Shown one piece after another: positions 53,042 through 62,530 of a stretch of DNA of 64,000 bases. Position numbers and translations under genes: made by a program. The notes under the pieces are model-generated. The model had not been told where the DNA came from. It worked only from the letters and a program-made list of their open reading frames with translations, and did not search any database. Each line of letters opens with the position of its first letter. The first letter of the stretch is position 1. This stretch comes from Couchioplanes caeruleus (lineage in GTDB: Bacteria > Actinomycetota > Actinomycetes > Mycobacteriales > Micromonosporaceae), in NCBI RefSeq assembly GCF_003751945.1, contig NZ_RJKL01000001.1:930001-994000 (forward strand), given 5' to 3'.

Positions 53042-53341
53042 TCAGACCCCTTCGAGGACGAGGTTGCGGCGGACGACGGCAACGCCGTAGGAGAGCAGGA
53101 GAAAAACGGCGATCGTCGCGATTCTGAGCCACGGTGTGTCCGTGATGCGCCGGTCGACGGCGATGGAGATGCTGATGCCGAGGCTGAGTCCGGTGATGAG
53201 GCACAGGAAGGCGGTGATGGCGCGTTCGGCGTTGGTGTACTGCGACCACAGGCCGATTGCTCCGAGGAGGGCGGCGCCGAAGCTCAGGCCGGTGAGTCCG
53301 GTCAGAGGAGCGGCCAGTCTCAGGCGGTGTGAGGTCTTCAC
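53042..53341 (-). CDS. Small three-helix membrane protein
   Basis: 99 residues: LTGLSFGAALLGAIGLWSQY, AITAFLCLITGLSLGISISIAV, IATIAVFLLLSYGVAVV helices with a short basic N-terminus. Family not recognised. Its start overlaps the preceding 97-residue gene by 4 bp (ATGA, 53338-53341), so it is cotranslated. It is last in a three-gene set headed by a WXG100-like protein. Confidence 0.65.
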   Translation of the reverse strand: MKTSHRLRLAAPLTGLTGLSFGAALLGAIGLWSQYTNAERAITAFLCLITGLSLGISISIAVDRRITDTPWLRIATIAVFLLLSYGVAVVRRNLVLEGV

Positions 53342-53631
53342 TGCTGGTCCTGCCCGGGTTGAAGCTCGGGCGCGGCGCGCAGGTCTTCGGCCGCGCGTTC
53401 GTAGCTGGCACGTTCTTCGGGCGTCATCTGCTGCTGTTCTTCCTGCGCCTTGGCGGCTGCTGTGGCGAGGGCCTCGCTGTGCCAGGGGAAGTCAGCCGCG
53501 GCGCGCAGGGTGGCCTCGCCGTTGATCACCGTACGGGCGAAGGAGCCGAGAGGATCGTTCTCGCCTCGGGTGACGGCGAGGTGGCGCAGCAGCGCACGGG
53601 CGAGTGGCTGTTCGGCGATGTCACCGTTCAT
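53338..53631 (-). CDS. Hypothetical 97-residue helical protein in a type VII-like set
   Basis: From ATG 53631 with AAGGAG upstream: LARALLRHLAVTRGENDPLGSFARTVINGEATLRAAADFPWHSEALATAAAKAQEEQQQMTPEERASYERAAEDL. Mostly helical, acidic C-terminus, no membrane segment. It resembles the small partner proteins encoded beside WXG100-like genes; function unknown. Confidence 0.6.
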   Translation of the reverse strand: MNGDIAEQPLARALLRHLAVTRGENDPLGSFARTVINGEATLRAAADFPWHSEALATAAAKAQEEQQQMTPEERASYERAAEDLRAAPELQPGQDQQ

Positions 53632-53656
53632 CGTCGCGGGATACTCCTTCGTCTGA

Positions 53657-54554
53657 TCAGTATCCGGCGGGGTGCCGATAAGGCTGGGTCTGTGGCAGGA
53701 CGTCGACGGCGAGCTTGGCTTCGACCGACTCCACGGTGCCGGCGATCGCCTTGATGACGTTGTCCGCGGTGCCGAAGAATCGCGAGATCTCCTCGTACAG
53801 CTTGTAGGCCTGGTAGATGTAGTATCCGGCGACGCTGTAACCGACCACCGGCCCGATGACAGTCTCGATGGTGGCTGTGCCGACGGCACCGGCCGCGTTG
53901 ATGATGATCAGAATATCCAGCAGTTGACTCATCAGCCCGCTGACGACCTCGAACAGATTCTTGGTGGACTCGGCGGCCTTGGTGTAGAGGTCGTTGTACT
54001 CGGCGCACGCGCCCTTGAGGCCCATCGCCGCGCCGCCGAGCTTCAGCTGGAATTCCTGCTCGGCCTCGGCGGCGTTGCCGCGCCAGACGGTCGACACGTC
54101 CTGCGCGCCGGTCACCAGGATGCGGCCGATGTCGTGGCAGGCGCCGCCGATGTGGCCCCAGGCGACCGCGCAGTGCACGTACGCGTTCCAGTCGCCGCTG
54201 AACTGCTTGGCCCAGCCTTCGAACGGGTCGTAGCTGAACAGCCAGATGCTGACCTGTCGCAGCCACGCTGACGGGCTGATCAGGTCGGCGATCGGGTTGA
54301 TCGACCACATTTCGATCTCGGTCACATATTCCGGGTTGTTCAGGTGCGATGTCGGCTCGGCGACGTCGGCGAACGCCGAGCGGGCAGCCTGCGGCCACAG
54401 GTCCGGACGGCCTTGAGACAGGGTGCCGCGCACCGCGGCGGCGTCCTTGGCGCCGGGGTAGCCGGCGTCCAGCCGTGCCGCCGCGCCCGTATCGGCGCCC
54501 GCGTAGTCCTTTTTGGGCGGCGTTGATCTGGGTGCCGGTCTCCTGCGCCAGTTC
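53657..54554 (-). pseudogene. WXG100/type VII secretion-like protein, cut by IS insertion
   Basis: About 280 codons. After the IS edge the protein reads ELAQETGTQINAAQK, then DYAGADTGAAARLDAGYPGAKD, INPIADLISPSAWLRQVSIW, VWRGNAAEAEQEFQLKLGGAAMGLKGACAEYNDLYTKAAEST and a hydrophobic segment (LLDILIIINAAGAVGTATIETVIG). The WRG and helical-hairpin pattern fits ESX-type WXG100 proteins. The IS5-family element at 54558 removes the N-terminus, and an extra A in a run near 54512 shifts the frame. It heads the three-gene set and is no longer functional as encoded. Confidence 0.68.
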
Positions 54555-54557
54555 TGA

Positions 54558-55459
54558 GACCCTGGTAATAAGGGGTTCTGGTGTGTCGGTGGCGGGCGAG
54601 GCGTCGGGTCATGATGATGATCATTGCCCATTGGACCATCGCTGCGTGGTGCTGCGGTAGGCGTTCGTAGTCGCGGACGGTGCGTCGGCAGCGGTTGATC
54701 CAGGAGAAGGTCCGCTCGACCGCCCATCGGCGGTGCAGGACGATGAAGGTGGTCTGCCTGGCGAGTTTGGCGACGATCTGCACCGTCAGGCGCAGCTGAT
54801 CGGTGGCCCAGCCGACGAGCTTTGCCGGCGTAGCCGGAGTCGGCCCAGACGGGGCGGATGGTCGGGAAGCAGGCGTGCAGCGCCCAGAGCAGGGCCGGGC
54901 GCCGTCGCGGTCCTGCACGCCGGCGCCGGTGACCGGGATGGCGAGTAGCAGTCCGCAGCTGTCGACGGCGATGTGACGTTTCCGGCCGTTGATCTTCTTG
55001 CCCGCGTCGGAGCCGCGGCTGGCTCGGGCGACGGTCTCGGCGCCGCGCAGGGACTGGGAGTCGACCAGCGCGGCGGTGGGTTGCGCGTTACGGCTTTCGA
55101 CCTGCTGGCGGACCTGTTCGCGCAGGTGGTTGTGCATCCGGGTCAGGGTGCCGTCGGCGGTCCAGCGTTGGAGGTAGTGGTAGACGAGTTTCGGGTGGGG
55201 GAAGTCGGCGGGTAGGGCGTCCCACTGGCAGCCGGTGCGGTCGAGGTAGCGGATCGCGTGGACGATGTCGCGGCGCGGGTAGATGATCGGACGGCCGCGG
55301 CCGGTGCCGGCGGGGATGTGCGGGGCGAGGACCTGCCATTCGGCGTCGCTGGTGTCCGACGGGTAGTGCCGTGGCCTGCTGGTCGGGAGGTGATCGGCGA
55401 GGGTGGCCGGGGTCGAAGGTGCGGCGGTCCCGGTGACGAGGTATACAGACAGGGTTGGG
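54558..55459 (-). pseudogene. IS5-family transposase with compensating frameshifts
   Basis: Blocks in order: RHYPSDTSDAEWQVLAPHIP, YLDRTGCQWDALPADFPHPKLVYHYL, ALVDSQSLRGAETVARASRG, GRKRHIAVDSCGLLL, RRWAVERTFSWINRCRR. Between GVQDRDGARP and KLVGWATDQ a one-base loss and a one-base gain shift ~35 codons, destroying the second catalytic Asp (expected DSGYAG). No ATG/GTG/TTG start is found in frame upstream, and the stop is lost into flanking DNA. Inactive. Confidence 0.78.
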
Positions 55460-55481
55460 CCTTCGATCGAGCTGCTGGCTA

Positions 55482-56654
55482 CAGAGGTTGAATAGCTGAG
55501 GTTCGTCGGCGTGGCGGCGTGATAGATCTCGATGGGTTCGGTAGGCCGAAGGGATGAGGTATCCGGCTGGTGGTGGCATGAACGCGGCAGCCCGGGTCCG
55601 GCGTGAGAAGGTTCGGATCCAGGCTGCGGCCATGTTCGCCGAATCCCAAACGACCGCGCAGATTGCGTCTGAGCTGCGAGTTTCCGAGAAATCAGTACGC
55701 CAGTGGCGTCGACGGTGGACGGCCGGCGGGACGGCGGCTCTGGCGTCGGCCGGCCCTGGCGGCTCGGACTGCAAACTCTCCGGCGACCAGCAGAAACAGT
55801 TGATCGAGATGCTCGATGACGGCCCGGTCGTGCACGGCTGGGACGACGCCCGCTGGACCCTCGCCAGGGTCGCGGAGCTGATCGAGCGTCGCTTCGAGAT
55901 CACCTACACGCTGCGCGGAGTGTCGTATCTGCTGCACCGCATCGGCTACAGCCAGCAGGTTCCCACTCGTCGGGCGATCGAACGCGACCCTCAGGCGATC
56001 GCTACGTGGCATCGCCGGCGGTGGCCGTCGGTAAGAGGTTAGCGGCGGCTCAGGGCGCGGGGATCTGTTTCCAGGACGAGGCGGGCCAGGTGATGCGGCC
56101 GCCGGTGGCCAAGACCTGGGCCCGGCGCGGGCACACTCCCGTGGTCGAGGTCTCCGGCAAGGGCTCCGGGCGGGTCTCGATTGCCGGGCTGGTCTACCTC
56201 AAGCCCGGACACCGCGGCCGGTTGATGTGGCGCACGAGGCTGCACCGAAACCGCAAAGGTGAGCGTGGCAGTTTCAGCGAGGACGACTACATCGCCTTCC
56301 TCGATCAGGCCCACCAACGCTTGCGGGCACCGATCGTGCTGATCTGGGACAACCTGAACACCACGTCAGCGTCCGGATGCGGGAACTGATCACGGCCCGG
56401 AGGTGGCTGACCGTGATCCGGTTACCCGCCTACGCCCCGGACCTCAACCCGGCCGAGGGCGTCTGGCGGTGGATGAAACGCGGCCTGACCAACACCGCCG
56501 CCCGCGGCGTCGACCACCTCGCCGACCTCGTCAAACGTCGGCTACGCGCCTGCCAGCAACAAACCGATCTCCTCGCTGGCTTCTTCGCCGGCACCGGCAT
56601 GACCCTCGACCCCGAGCCACCGTGACGACTCGAACCTCAGCCTTTCAACCTCTG
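55482..56654. mobile_element. IS630-family element 1, flanked by TA
   Basis: CAGAGGTTGAATAGCTGAGG (from 55482) matches the complement of the right end (to 56654) with two mismatches over 25 bp. TA flanks each side (55480-55481, 56655-56656), the IS630/Tc1 target. It carries a plus-strand transposase in three frames. Confidence 0.87.
55554..56625 (+). pseudogene. IS630-family transposase 1, two frameshifts
   Basis: Part 1: HTH (FAESQTTAQIASELRVSEKSVRQWRRRW ... WTLARVAELIERRFEITYTLRGVSYLLHRIGYSQQ). Part 2, next frame: AAAQGAGICFQDEAGQVM (Asp), GHTPVVEVSGK. Part 3, next frame: LPAYAPDLNPAEGVWRWMK (Glu) to 56625. The breaks, near 56032 (GTAAGAGG) and 56362 (AACACCACG), are each repaired by one added base. 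The WDNLNT motif is intact. Inactive as written. Confidence 0.82.
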
Positions 56655-56656
56655 TA

Positions 56657-57932
56657 GCGCGCTGTCCATGAACGTTCACCGGGTCTGAGCGGTCAGGCGG
56701 CTTTGGTGCGGGGTCGGCCCCAACGCTGTTGGCGTTCGCTGCGGACGCGGGCTCGTTCACGGCGTTGAGCGGCAAGGACGTCGGGGTGGCGGGCGTTGGC
56801 GTTGCGCCAGCGCAGATACCTCTGCAGCTCGCGGGTCTGGACGGTGTGGTTCGGGTGGTTCGAACCGGCCATCGTGAACGTTCGGAGCGGCCCGAACTGC
56901 GCCTCGATCGGGTTCGCCCAGGACATGCTGGTGGGGGTCAGGCAGAGCTCGACCTTGTTCCGGACAGCCCAATCTCGGATGGTCGGGGTCTTGTTCGCCG
57001 ACAAGTTGTCCATGATGACGTAGATCGGTGCCCCGTCCGGCCGCGCGGCCCGGATCGATTTGAGCGCGGACAGGGTGTGGTCTGCGCCCTTGCGGCGGCG
57101 AACCACACCCCAGAGCTGATCGTCAGCGAAGCTGTAACAGCCGTGGAAGTAGCGGATCCCGTGCGTGCGCGTGTAGGTCGCCGGTAGCCGGTCCGGACGC
57201 TTGCGCTTCTGCCAGGTGGTGCCATGGTGCGGGCGGATCGACAACGGCCCGAACTGGTCGAACGCGAAACACCGCTGCGGGAACTGTGTGGTGACCCGCT
57301 CAATGCGATCGAGTTTCGTGTCGAAGTCCGGATCCGTGGATTCCTTCCACGTCCTCGTGCGCTGCCAGCTGACGTCGTTGGCGCGCAGCAACTGCCGCAG
57401 CCGTTCCCGGCCGCAGACCACCCGCCGATCAGCGTCTCGGGCAAGATAGTCGGCGAGTTTCCGCAGGCTCCAGCGGGTGAACGGGCGTCCGAGTTTGCTC
57501 GGGCGCGTGGTGGCCGTCGCGACGATGAACGCCTCATCGTCGTCATTGATCCGGCGGGGACGGCCTCCCGCCCACTGAGGGTCCAACGCGCGAAGACCCA
57601 TCTCATTGAACAGATGGATCACGTCGCGGACGGTGTCCTCGTGCGCCGCCACGAGACGAGCGATCGACACCACCGGCGTCCCCGAAGCCGACGGCCATGA
57701 TGATCAGCGCCCGTCGCACCCGAACCGAGTCGTGCTTACCGCGCCGCACCAGTTGCTGCAGTCTGCGGCCCTCATCCTGCGTCAACCGCCGTGCCCGAAC
57801 CGGCTCGGCCAACCCGCTCACCCACTCTCAACGGCGAACATCACCGCCGTCGAGAGTGATCCCCCCAGCCCCATACCGCCCGGACGCCACACGGCGTGTC
57901 ACCAACCCGGTGAACGTTCATGGACAGCGCAC
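56657..57932. mobile_element. IS630-family element 2, flanked by TA
   Basis: Terminal repeats of about 28 bp: CGCTGTCCATGAACGTTCAC near 56660-56680 and its complement near 57909-57930, ending at 57932. TA is at 56655-56656 and 57933-57934; the left TA is shared with IS630 element 1. The transposase is on the minus strand. Confidence 0.87.
56693..57821 (-). pseudogene. IS630-family transposase 2, one frameshift
   Basis: The N-terminal MSGLAEPVRARRLTQDEGRRLQQLVRRGKHDSVRVRRALIIMA is in one frame. From VVSIARLVAAHEDTVRDVIHLFNEMGL the rest continues in another, with HTH, CFAFDQFGPLSIRPH (Asp), YVIMDNLSANKT (Asp) and SWANPIEAQFGPLRTF (Glu). An extra G in ATGGCCGTCGGC (about 57693) causes the shift. 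The catalytic part (326 residues) is unbroken, so an internal start could still give a near-complete protein. Confidence 0.82.
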
Positions 57933-58056
57933 TAGTCACCGTTGCGAGTACCGAAGGCCCTTCTTCATGTCATCTCGCCACGCCGCACGCGAGCACGAGC
58001 ATCGATATCCACCTGAGAGGTCAGTAGCCCCAAACCCTTATTTACCAGGGTCTGAG

Positions 58057-58729
58057 TCACGCGTGCTGCCGAACCAGGAGTAGCGCTGAGGTCCGGCGGA
58101 CCGGCCGGACAAGGTGGCCGAGGACATCGTCGAGGTGAATGGTCCGACTGGGTGCGAACCCCCGCTGCCCTGTGCGACAGTCGCGGGTGCCGGCCCGGTC
58201 CCGTGATGCTCGACCGGAGTGATAGCTCAAGGCTGTAACCACGGCGCCAATGCTCTGGATGGTTGTCGCGGTGCACGGTCACAGGTGCTTCCGACCACTC
58301 GCGGCCTCCACCCCCTCAGCGGACCGGGCCGACGGGTTCAGCATCGGCGCTCCTGCCGACACGTGCTTCGTCCGCGTCGGATGGTCCCGCGATGGTGGCC
58401 CCGGTGCGGTACTTCCCGCGATCGCTTCGATCGCCTCGCGGTGGTCGGCCCCGCCGGCTGCCGGGTGGTGGCGGCCGGTCCGGCAGATGAGGCTTCAGCC
58501 GGGCCGATATCGCTTCCAAGGCCCTCGACGAACTGCCCCGTTCTACCAATGAACCACTGCCCCAAGAGATCGTTCCATAGCCGGAGTCGTTCCGGCGGCG
58601 TCGGCCGCCGCCTCGCACGCCCGGCCAACGGCCGACTTCCTTCCGCCCGCACGGAACAGAGGGAACTACCTGGCGCGACCTCTCATTGTCGGAGAACACC
58701 GGCGATCCGTCCTGCGAGCTCAACGATCG
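58057..58729. other. Intergenic, nothing recognised
   Basis: About 670 bp between the composite IS and the amidotransferase gene. Open frames on both strands lack ribosome sites and family resemblance. The missing N-terminus of the WXG100-like gene should begin here on the minus strand, but no clear continuation was seen. Confidence 0.4.
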
Positions 58730-59569
58730 TCAAGCGGGGGCCGCCGGCTGGAAGGGCTGGATGTCGTGGGTACCGCGCCGGATGTGCGCACACGATCCCT
58801 CTGGCACCTCGGTCCAGGCGCCGGGAAGGTCGCGGAGCGGCTCGGAGACGATGAAGCGGGTATCGGGTCCGAGCCGTTCGAGGGTGTCCAGCTCCGGGTA
58901 CAGCTCGCGCACCTGGGACACGTCGTTGGAGTAGAAGAGGGAGCTCGTGTTCTTCTCGCTGGAGTAGCGGAAGACCCAGATCGAGTCGCCGTCGGTGGTG
59001 GCCATCGTTCCGTGCACCGGGTACTCGATGCCGTGTCGGCGTCCGACGTCTTCGACGAGACCGACCGCACGGGCGACCGCGGTCGGCGGGTCGTCGGTCA
59101 GGCCGAATGTGAGCGCCAGGAAGAACAGCGTTTCGGTGTCGGTTGATCCGTCGATCTGGCCGTACAGGGTCGGGCCTACCGCTACCTGCAGATCGCGTTT
59201 GACCTCCTGGAACTGTGCGAGTGATCCGTTGTGCATCCACAGCCATCGCCCATAGCGGAACGGGTGGCAGTTGCTGCGTTGGATCGGCGTTCCGCTCGAG
59301 GCGCGGACGTGTGCGAACAGCAGTGGTGTACGGATCTGGCGCGCGATCTCGCGTAGGTTCTCGTCGTTCCAGGCGGGGTGGGTGCTTTTGTACACGGCCG
59401 GCGTCGTTGTGCCCCCGTGGCCGTACCAGCCGATACCGAAGCCGTCACCGTTGGTGGTCACGGTCCCGAGGTCGGAGTGCAGGCTCTGGTCGATGATCGA
59501 GTGTTTCGGCCGGAACAGCAGGTCGTCGGCGAGAATCGGGGCGCCGGAATAGGCCATCCACCTGCACAT
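58730..59569 (-). CDS. Class II glutamine amidotransferase (YafJ-like)
   Basis: 279 residues starting MCRWMAYSGAP, so the Cys2 nucleophile becomes N-terminal after Met removal. Other Ntn-hydrolase/GATase II features: NGDGFGIGWYG, FAHVRASSGTPIQRSNCHPF and WMHNGSLAQF. It hydrolyses glutamine to supply ammonia, or acts on a gamma-glutamyl compound; there is no synthetase domain and no partner nearby. ATG 59569 with GGGAGG 9 nt upstream is chosen because the nucleophile must be at position 2. It is intact. Confidence 0.9.
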   Translation of the reverse strand: MCRWMAYSGAPILADDLLFRPKHSIIDQSLHSDLGTVTTNGDGFGIGWYGHGGTTTPAVYKSTHPAWNDENLREIARQIRTPLLFAHVRASSGTPIQRSNCHPFRYGRWLWMHNGSLAQFQEVKRDLQVAVGPTLYGQIDGSTDTETLFFLALTFGLTDDPPTAVARAVGLVEDVGRRHGIEYPVHGTMATTDGDSIWVFRYSSEKNTSSLFYSNDVSQVRELYPELDTLERLGPDTRFIVSEPLRDLPGAWTEVPEGSCAHIRRGTHDIQPFQPAAPA

Positions 59570-59755
59570 CGCAACCATGCCTCCCTGTTGGTGTGACTCG
59601 ACAGCCGACACCAACAGACCACGCCGTGACGTTTCGAGCGCCACCCGTGGGGGGTGAGCCGGCGCCGCTGGGCGGCGGGCCGGCCGCCAACGGTGACGTC
59701 AGGGGATTGCCGAGCGCCCCGGGCTGTGCGGAGCCCTGCGCGCCGCGACGGGTCG

Positions 59756-60748
59756 TCAGGTCTGCAGTGTGGGCGGCCCTGGTTCGCCGGCTGCCGGCGG
59801 CTCGGACTGCGGTCGGCCCGCGAGGACCGCGGCGAGTGCCTGCTCCACGTGGTTGACCTGGGGACGCAGGAGCATCCAGTCCCGTCCGAAGGTGAGTGCC
59901 TCGTTCTCGGCGTCCACCGCGGCGACGAGGTCTTGCAGCAGGCCGCTGAGCCCCAGCGACCAGTTCCGTCGTGGTTCAGTGGCGGCCCGTTCGATCAGGG
60001 CGTTCCACCGGCCCGCGAGCTCGGTCAGGCCGGCGCGTACCGGTAGCCATGCCAGGTCCCGCTGGGCGGCGGTGGTGGTGGTCAGCACGGGCGGCAACCG
60101 CGTGCCGGTGAGGGCGCGGGTCTCCTGCGCCAGGGCGCGAGCCTCCGCGTCCCAGGCCGACTTGCGCTGTGCTCGGTAGACCAGCAACCCGCCGACGATC
60201 AGCGCTGGGAAGAGGACGAGCAGCGAGAACCAGCCGAGCGGTCCGAGGCCGGTCGAAGCGGCAGCCGCCGCGGCGGTGGCGGACACGGTGGGTGCCGCAC
60301 TGCCCTGCGCTGATGCGGTGGCCGCGGTGGTCTGCACCGGTGCGGGTGCCGCGACGGGCGCCGACGTCGCAGGCCGGGTCGTCGTCTGGGCCGGTGCGAT
60401 GGGCCGGGTGGTGGTGGTCTGGGCCGGTGCGGCGGCCCGGGTGCTGGTTGTCCGGGCCGGCTCCGGCTCCGCGGCGGTGGGCTCGGCGGGCTCCGTGGTC
60501 GGCTCTGGTTGCCGGGACCGTGCCGGCTGGGTGCTTTCGGTCCGGCTGGGCCGCGCCGCGGTGGGCTCGGCCTCCGGTTCCTCCGATGCGGGGCGGTCGG
60601 CGGACCGCTGCGATGCGCGGGGAGACGGCAGGGTGGACGGATCTCCGTCACCTGCGCTGCATGCGGTCAGACCGAGCACCACACCGATCACGAACGCTGA
60701 CAGGACGGTCACCGCGCCGGGCCGCCGATGGGTTCGCCTGGATGCCAT
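59756..60748 (-). CDS. Exported Pro/Thr-rich single-pass membrane protein
   Basis: 330 residues: a leader with hydrophobic core and lipobox-like LTAC at ~30, then ~130 residues of Pro/Thr/Ala/Ser-rich, probably surface-exposed sequence (TTSTRAAAPAQTTTTRP...), a membrane helix (LGWFSLLVLFPALIVGGLLVYRA) and a ~110-residue helical domain (AQRDLAWLPVRAGLTELAGRWNAL...LLQDLVAAVDAENEALTFG). Family not recognised; a wall-spanning stalk is suggested. Next to a SHOCT-type small membrane gene on the same strand. Confidence 0.7.
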   Translation of the reverse strand: MASRRTHRRPGAVTVLSAFVIGVVLGLTACSAGDGDPSTLPSPRASQRSADRPASEEPEAEPTAARPSRTESTQPARSRQPEPTTEPAEPTAAEPEPARTTSTRAAAPAQTTTTRPIAPAQTTTRPATSAPVAAPAPVQTTAATASAQGSAAPTVSATAAAAAASTGLGPLGWFSLLVLFPALIVGGLLVYRAQRKSAWDAEARALAQETRALTGTRLPPVLTTTTAAQRDLAWLPVRAGLTELAGRWNALIERAATEPRRNWSLGLSGLLQDLVAAVDAENEALTFGRDWMLLRPQVNHVEQALAAVLAGRPQSEPPAAGEPGPPTLQT

Positions 60749-60867
60749 GCCGGCTCCTCGCTGGTCGGTGACGCGACGCTAACCCGGGCGCGCGAGCTCG
60801 CGAATCATTCGAGACTGACGATTCGTCTCGTTCCGCCGCGTCGCCGTGGGCGGTGATCACTACGCCG

Positions 60868-61167
60868 TCAGGCGGCTTCCGGCGGGGTGACGTCCGGGGG
60901 CGCGTCAAGCGGATGACGTTCGGCGTCGCGGGCCGCGAGGGTCGACATGGCGTGCCGGTATTGCGTCCCGGTGATCTCGCCGGCCACGAGCTGAAGAGTC
61001 AGCACGCCCTCGAGGGTCTGCGGGCTCCGGGCCGGCGCGGAGGCAATGGCCGGCCCGGCCGGTTCACTCGCGGCGTCATGGACGGCCCGGCGGATCTTCG
61101 GCCATGCCGCAACGACAGCCACCGCTATCAGAACCACCAGCAGAAGGGTGCACAGCACCACAATCAC
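60868..61167 (-). CDS. Small membrane protein with SHOCT-like tail
   Basis: 99 residues: one N-terminal helix (IVVLCTLLLVVLIAVAVVAAWP), a charged stretch, and QTLEGVLTLQLVAGEITGTQYRHAMSTLAARD, the short C-terminal SHOCT-type helix pair (L..L...G.IT..EY). GTG 61167 with GGAG upstream. It probably oligomerises at the membrane; function unknown. Confidence 0.7.
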   Translation of the reverse strand: MIVVLCTLLLVVLIAVAVVAAWPKIRRAVHDAASEPAGPAIASAPARSPQTLEGVLTLQLVAGEITGTQYRHAMSTLAARDAERHPLDAPPDVTPPEAA

Positions 61168-61502
61168 CTCTGCTCCGGGCGACCGCGCACCGGCTGGCCG
61201 ATCCCTTCCGGGCAGCCGCGGAACGGGCAGATCCGTCTCATCGCTCCAGTGAACAGCCCGGCGGGTCGGTAGGTCTCACCCCGAGCGAGTGGATACCTGC
61301 CGAAGGACCAGCCTGGCTCCCGAGGATGCGGCGGGTGACCGGCAACCGTCTGGCTAGACCACGTCCCGGACCTGCTACTCGACGTGTGGACGGGATACTT
61401 TCGTGGATCTGAAACCGCGCCCATCCCGTCGGGATGAGTCGGGCACCGGCCCGGACCGCGACGCTCAGTATTTGTGCGGACGCGATCGGGAGGACATCCG
61501 TG
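61168..61502. other. Divergent intergenic region
   Basis: 335 bp between a minus-strand SHOCT-like gene and a plus-strand 30-residue peptide gene. No further gene recognised; it should contain both promoters. Confidence 0.4.
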
Positions 61503-61595
61503 ATGCAAGGCTGGTTGATGTGGGGACTGATCCTGCCCATCCTGCTCATCGTCGCGGGAATCATCACCCTGCGCCGCAAGAAGAACCGGCGCTGA
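61503..61595 (+). CDS. 30-residue single-helix microprotein
   Basis: ATG 61503 (or GTG 61500) with GGGAGG 7-8 nt upstream: MQGWLMWGLILPILLIVAGI, then ITLRRKKNRR-stop. One membrane helix with a strongly basic cytoplasmic end. It lies upstream of another SHOCT-domain membrane gene on the same strand. Function unknown. Confidence 0.5.
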   Translation: MQGWLMWGLILPILLIVAGIITLRRKKNRR

Positions 61596-61912
61596 GCGCC
61601 GAGGGCTACCCAGTCGCCGGGACGCGGCGCCGACCGCTGCGACGGCGCGCGGGTCCAGCTGAGCGCCAGGACGGCGGCGCCGAAGCAGAGCAGCACAACC
61701 GGTACCGCTTCGACACCGGCTACAGCGAACTCTCCGAGCAGGTGGAGTCGGCGTGCCTCACACGCCGAAGGAAACCACGAGCTAGCTGAGGGCTTCGACC
61801 TTCATCCGTGGCGAATGAAGTCATTCTCGTTCGACCGCAGCAAGCTGCGGTCAGGGGCTACAGCCTCGAGCCAACTCCGGCACCGATGGTCGGCCCCGAT
61901 GAGGAGCTGACC
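61596..61912. other. Intergenic, nothing recognised
   Basis: 317 bp between the microprotein gene and the PLDc_N/SHOCT-like gene; presumed to hold the latter's promoter. Confidence 0.35.
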
Positions 61913-62359
61913 ATGTCGTTGTGGGACGTGATGGTGTCGATGTTCTGGTTCATGATGCTGTTCGCCTGGATCTGGTTGCTGATCACGATTCTGGCCGACA
62001 TCTTCCGTGACCACGAGATGTCAGGCTGGGCCAAGGGTGGCTGGACGGCGTTTCTCATCTTTGTGCCGTGGCTGGGTGCCTTGACCTACGTGATTGTCCG
62101 GGGTCGGTCCATGAACGAACGGGCGCAGGTACATGCGGCCCAGCGCCACCAGCAGGGACCGTATCCGTACGTTCAGGACGCGGAGTCTCGCGGCGGCGCG
62201 GTGAGCATCGCTGACGAGTTGACCAAGTTGGCCGACCTGCGTGACCGCGGAGTGATCTCGGCGGCGGACTACGAGCAGGCCAAGGCCCACGTGCTCGGCC
62301 ACACCCCGGCTGCGAACTCCACCCAGCGGGGTGGTCCGCAAGCCGCCCGGACTACGTGA
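61913..62359 (+). CDS. PLDc_N/SHOCT-domain membrane protein
   Basis: 148 residues: two helices (VMVSMFWFMMLFAWIWLLITILADIF; GWTAFLIFVPWLGALTYVIVRG) as in the phospholipase D N-terminal-type membrane domain, then a linker and a SHOCT motif (SIADELTKLADLRDRGVISAADYEQAKAHVLG). ATG 61913 is chosen for GAGGAG 6 nt upstream. This domain pair is common and intact in actinomycetes; the role is unknown, often linked to cell-envelope stress. Confidence 0.83.
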   Translation: MSLWDVMVSMFWFMMLFAWIWLLITILADIFRDHEMSGWAKGGWTAFLIFVPWLGALTYVIVRGRSMNERAQVHAAQRHQQGPYPYVQDAESRGGAVSIADELTKLADLRDRGVISAADYEQAKAHVLGHTPAANSTQRGGPQAARTT

Positions 62360-62530
62360 CACCGGCGGTCGAGAGAAGCTCTAGCGGGGCCGCGGTCCAC
62401 CGCGGCCCGCCGCGGGGGCACGATGGTCGACGGGGCACGATGGTCGACACGGCTCCACCCTCGGGGATGGGCACACCACGGACCCGGCGGCGATCTCGTC
62501 GGGGAGGTGAAGCCACTCACGGACAAGGCT

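Larger units (their letters stand above)
54558..58053. mobile_element. IS5-family element interrupted by two IS630 elements, TGA target duplication
   Basis: Left end GACCCTGGTAATAAGGGGTT (from 54558) and right end AACCCTTATTTACCAGGGTC (to 58053) are imperfect inverted repeats. TGA lies outside both (54555-54557, 58054-58056). Removing the two inner elements with one TA each leaves about 1043 bp, a normal IS5 size. The outer element therefore arrived first, in a WXG100-like gene, and was then hit twice. Confidence 0.8.

Noticed and set aside
58140..58190. GGTGCGAACCCCCGC considered as the T-arm of a tRNA
   Set aside because: No acceptor, D or anticodon stems can be formed around it on either strand.
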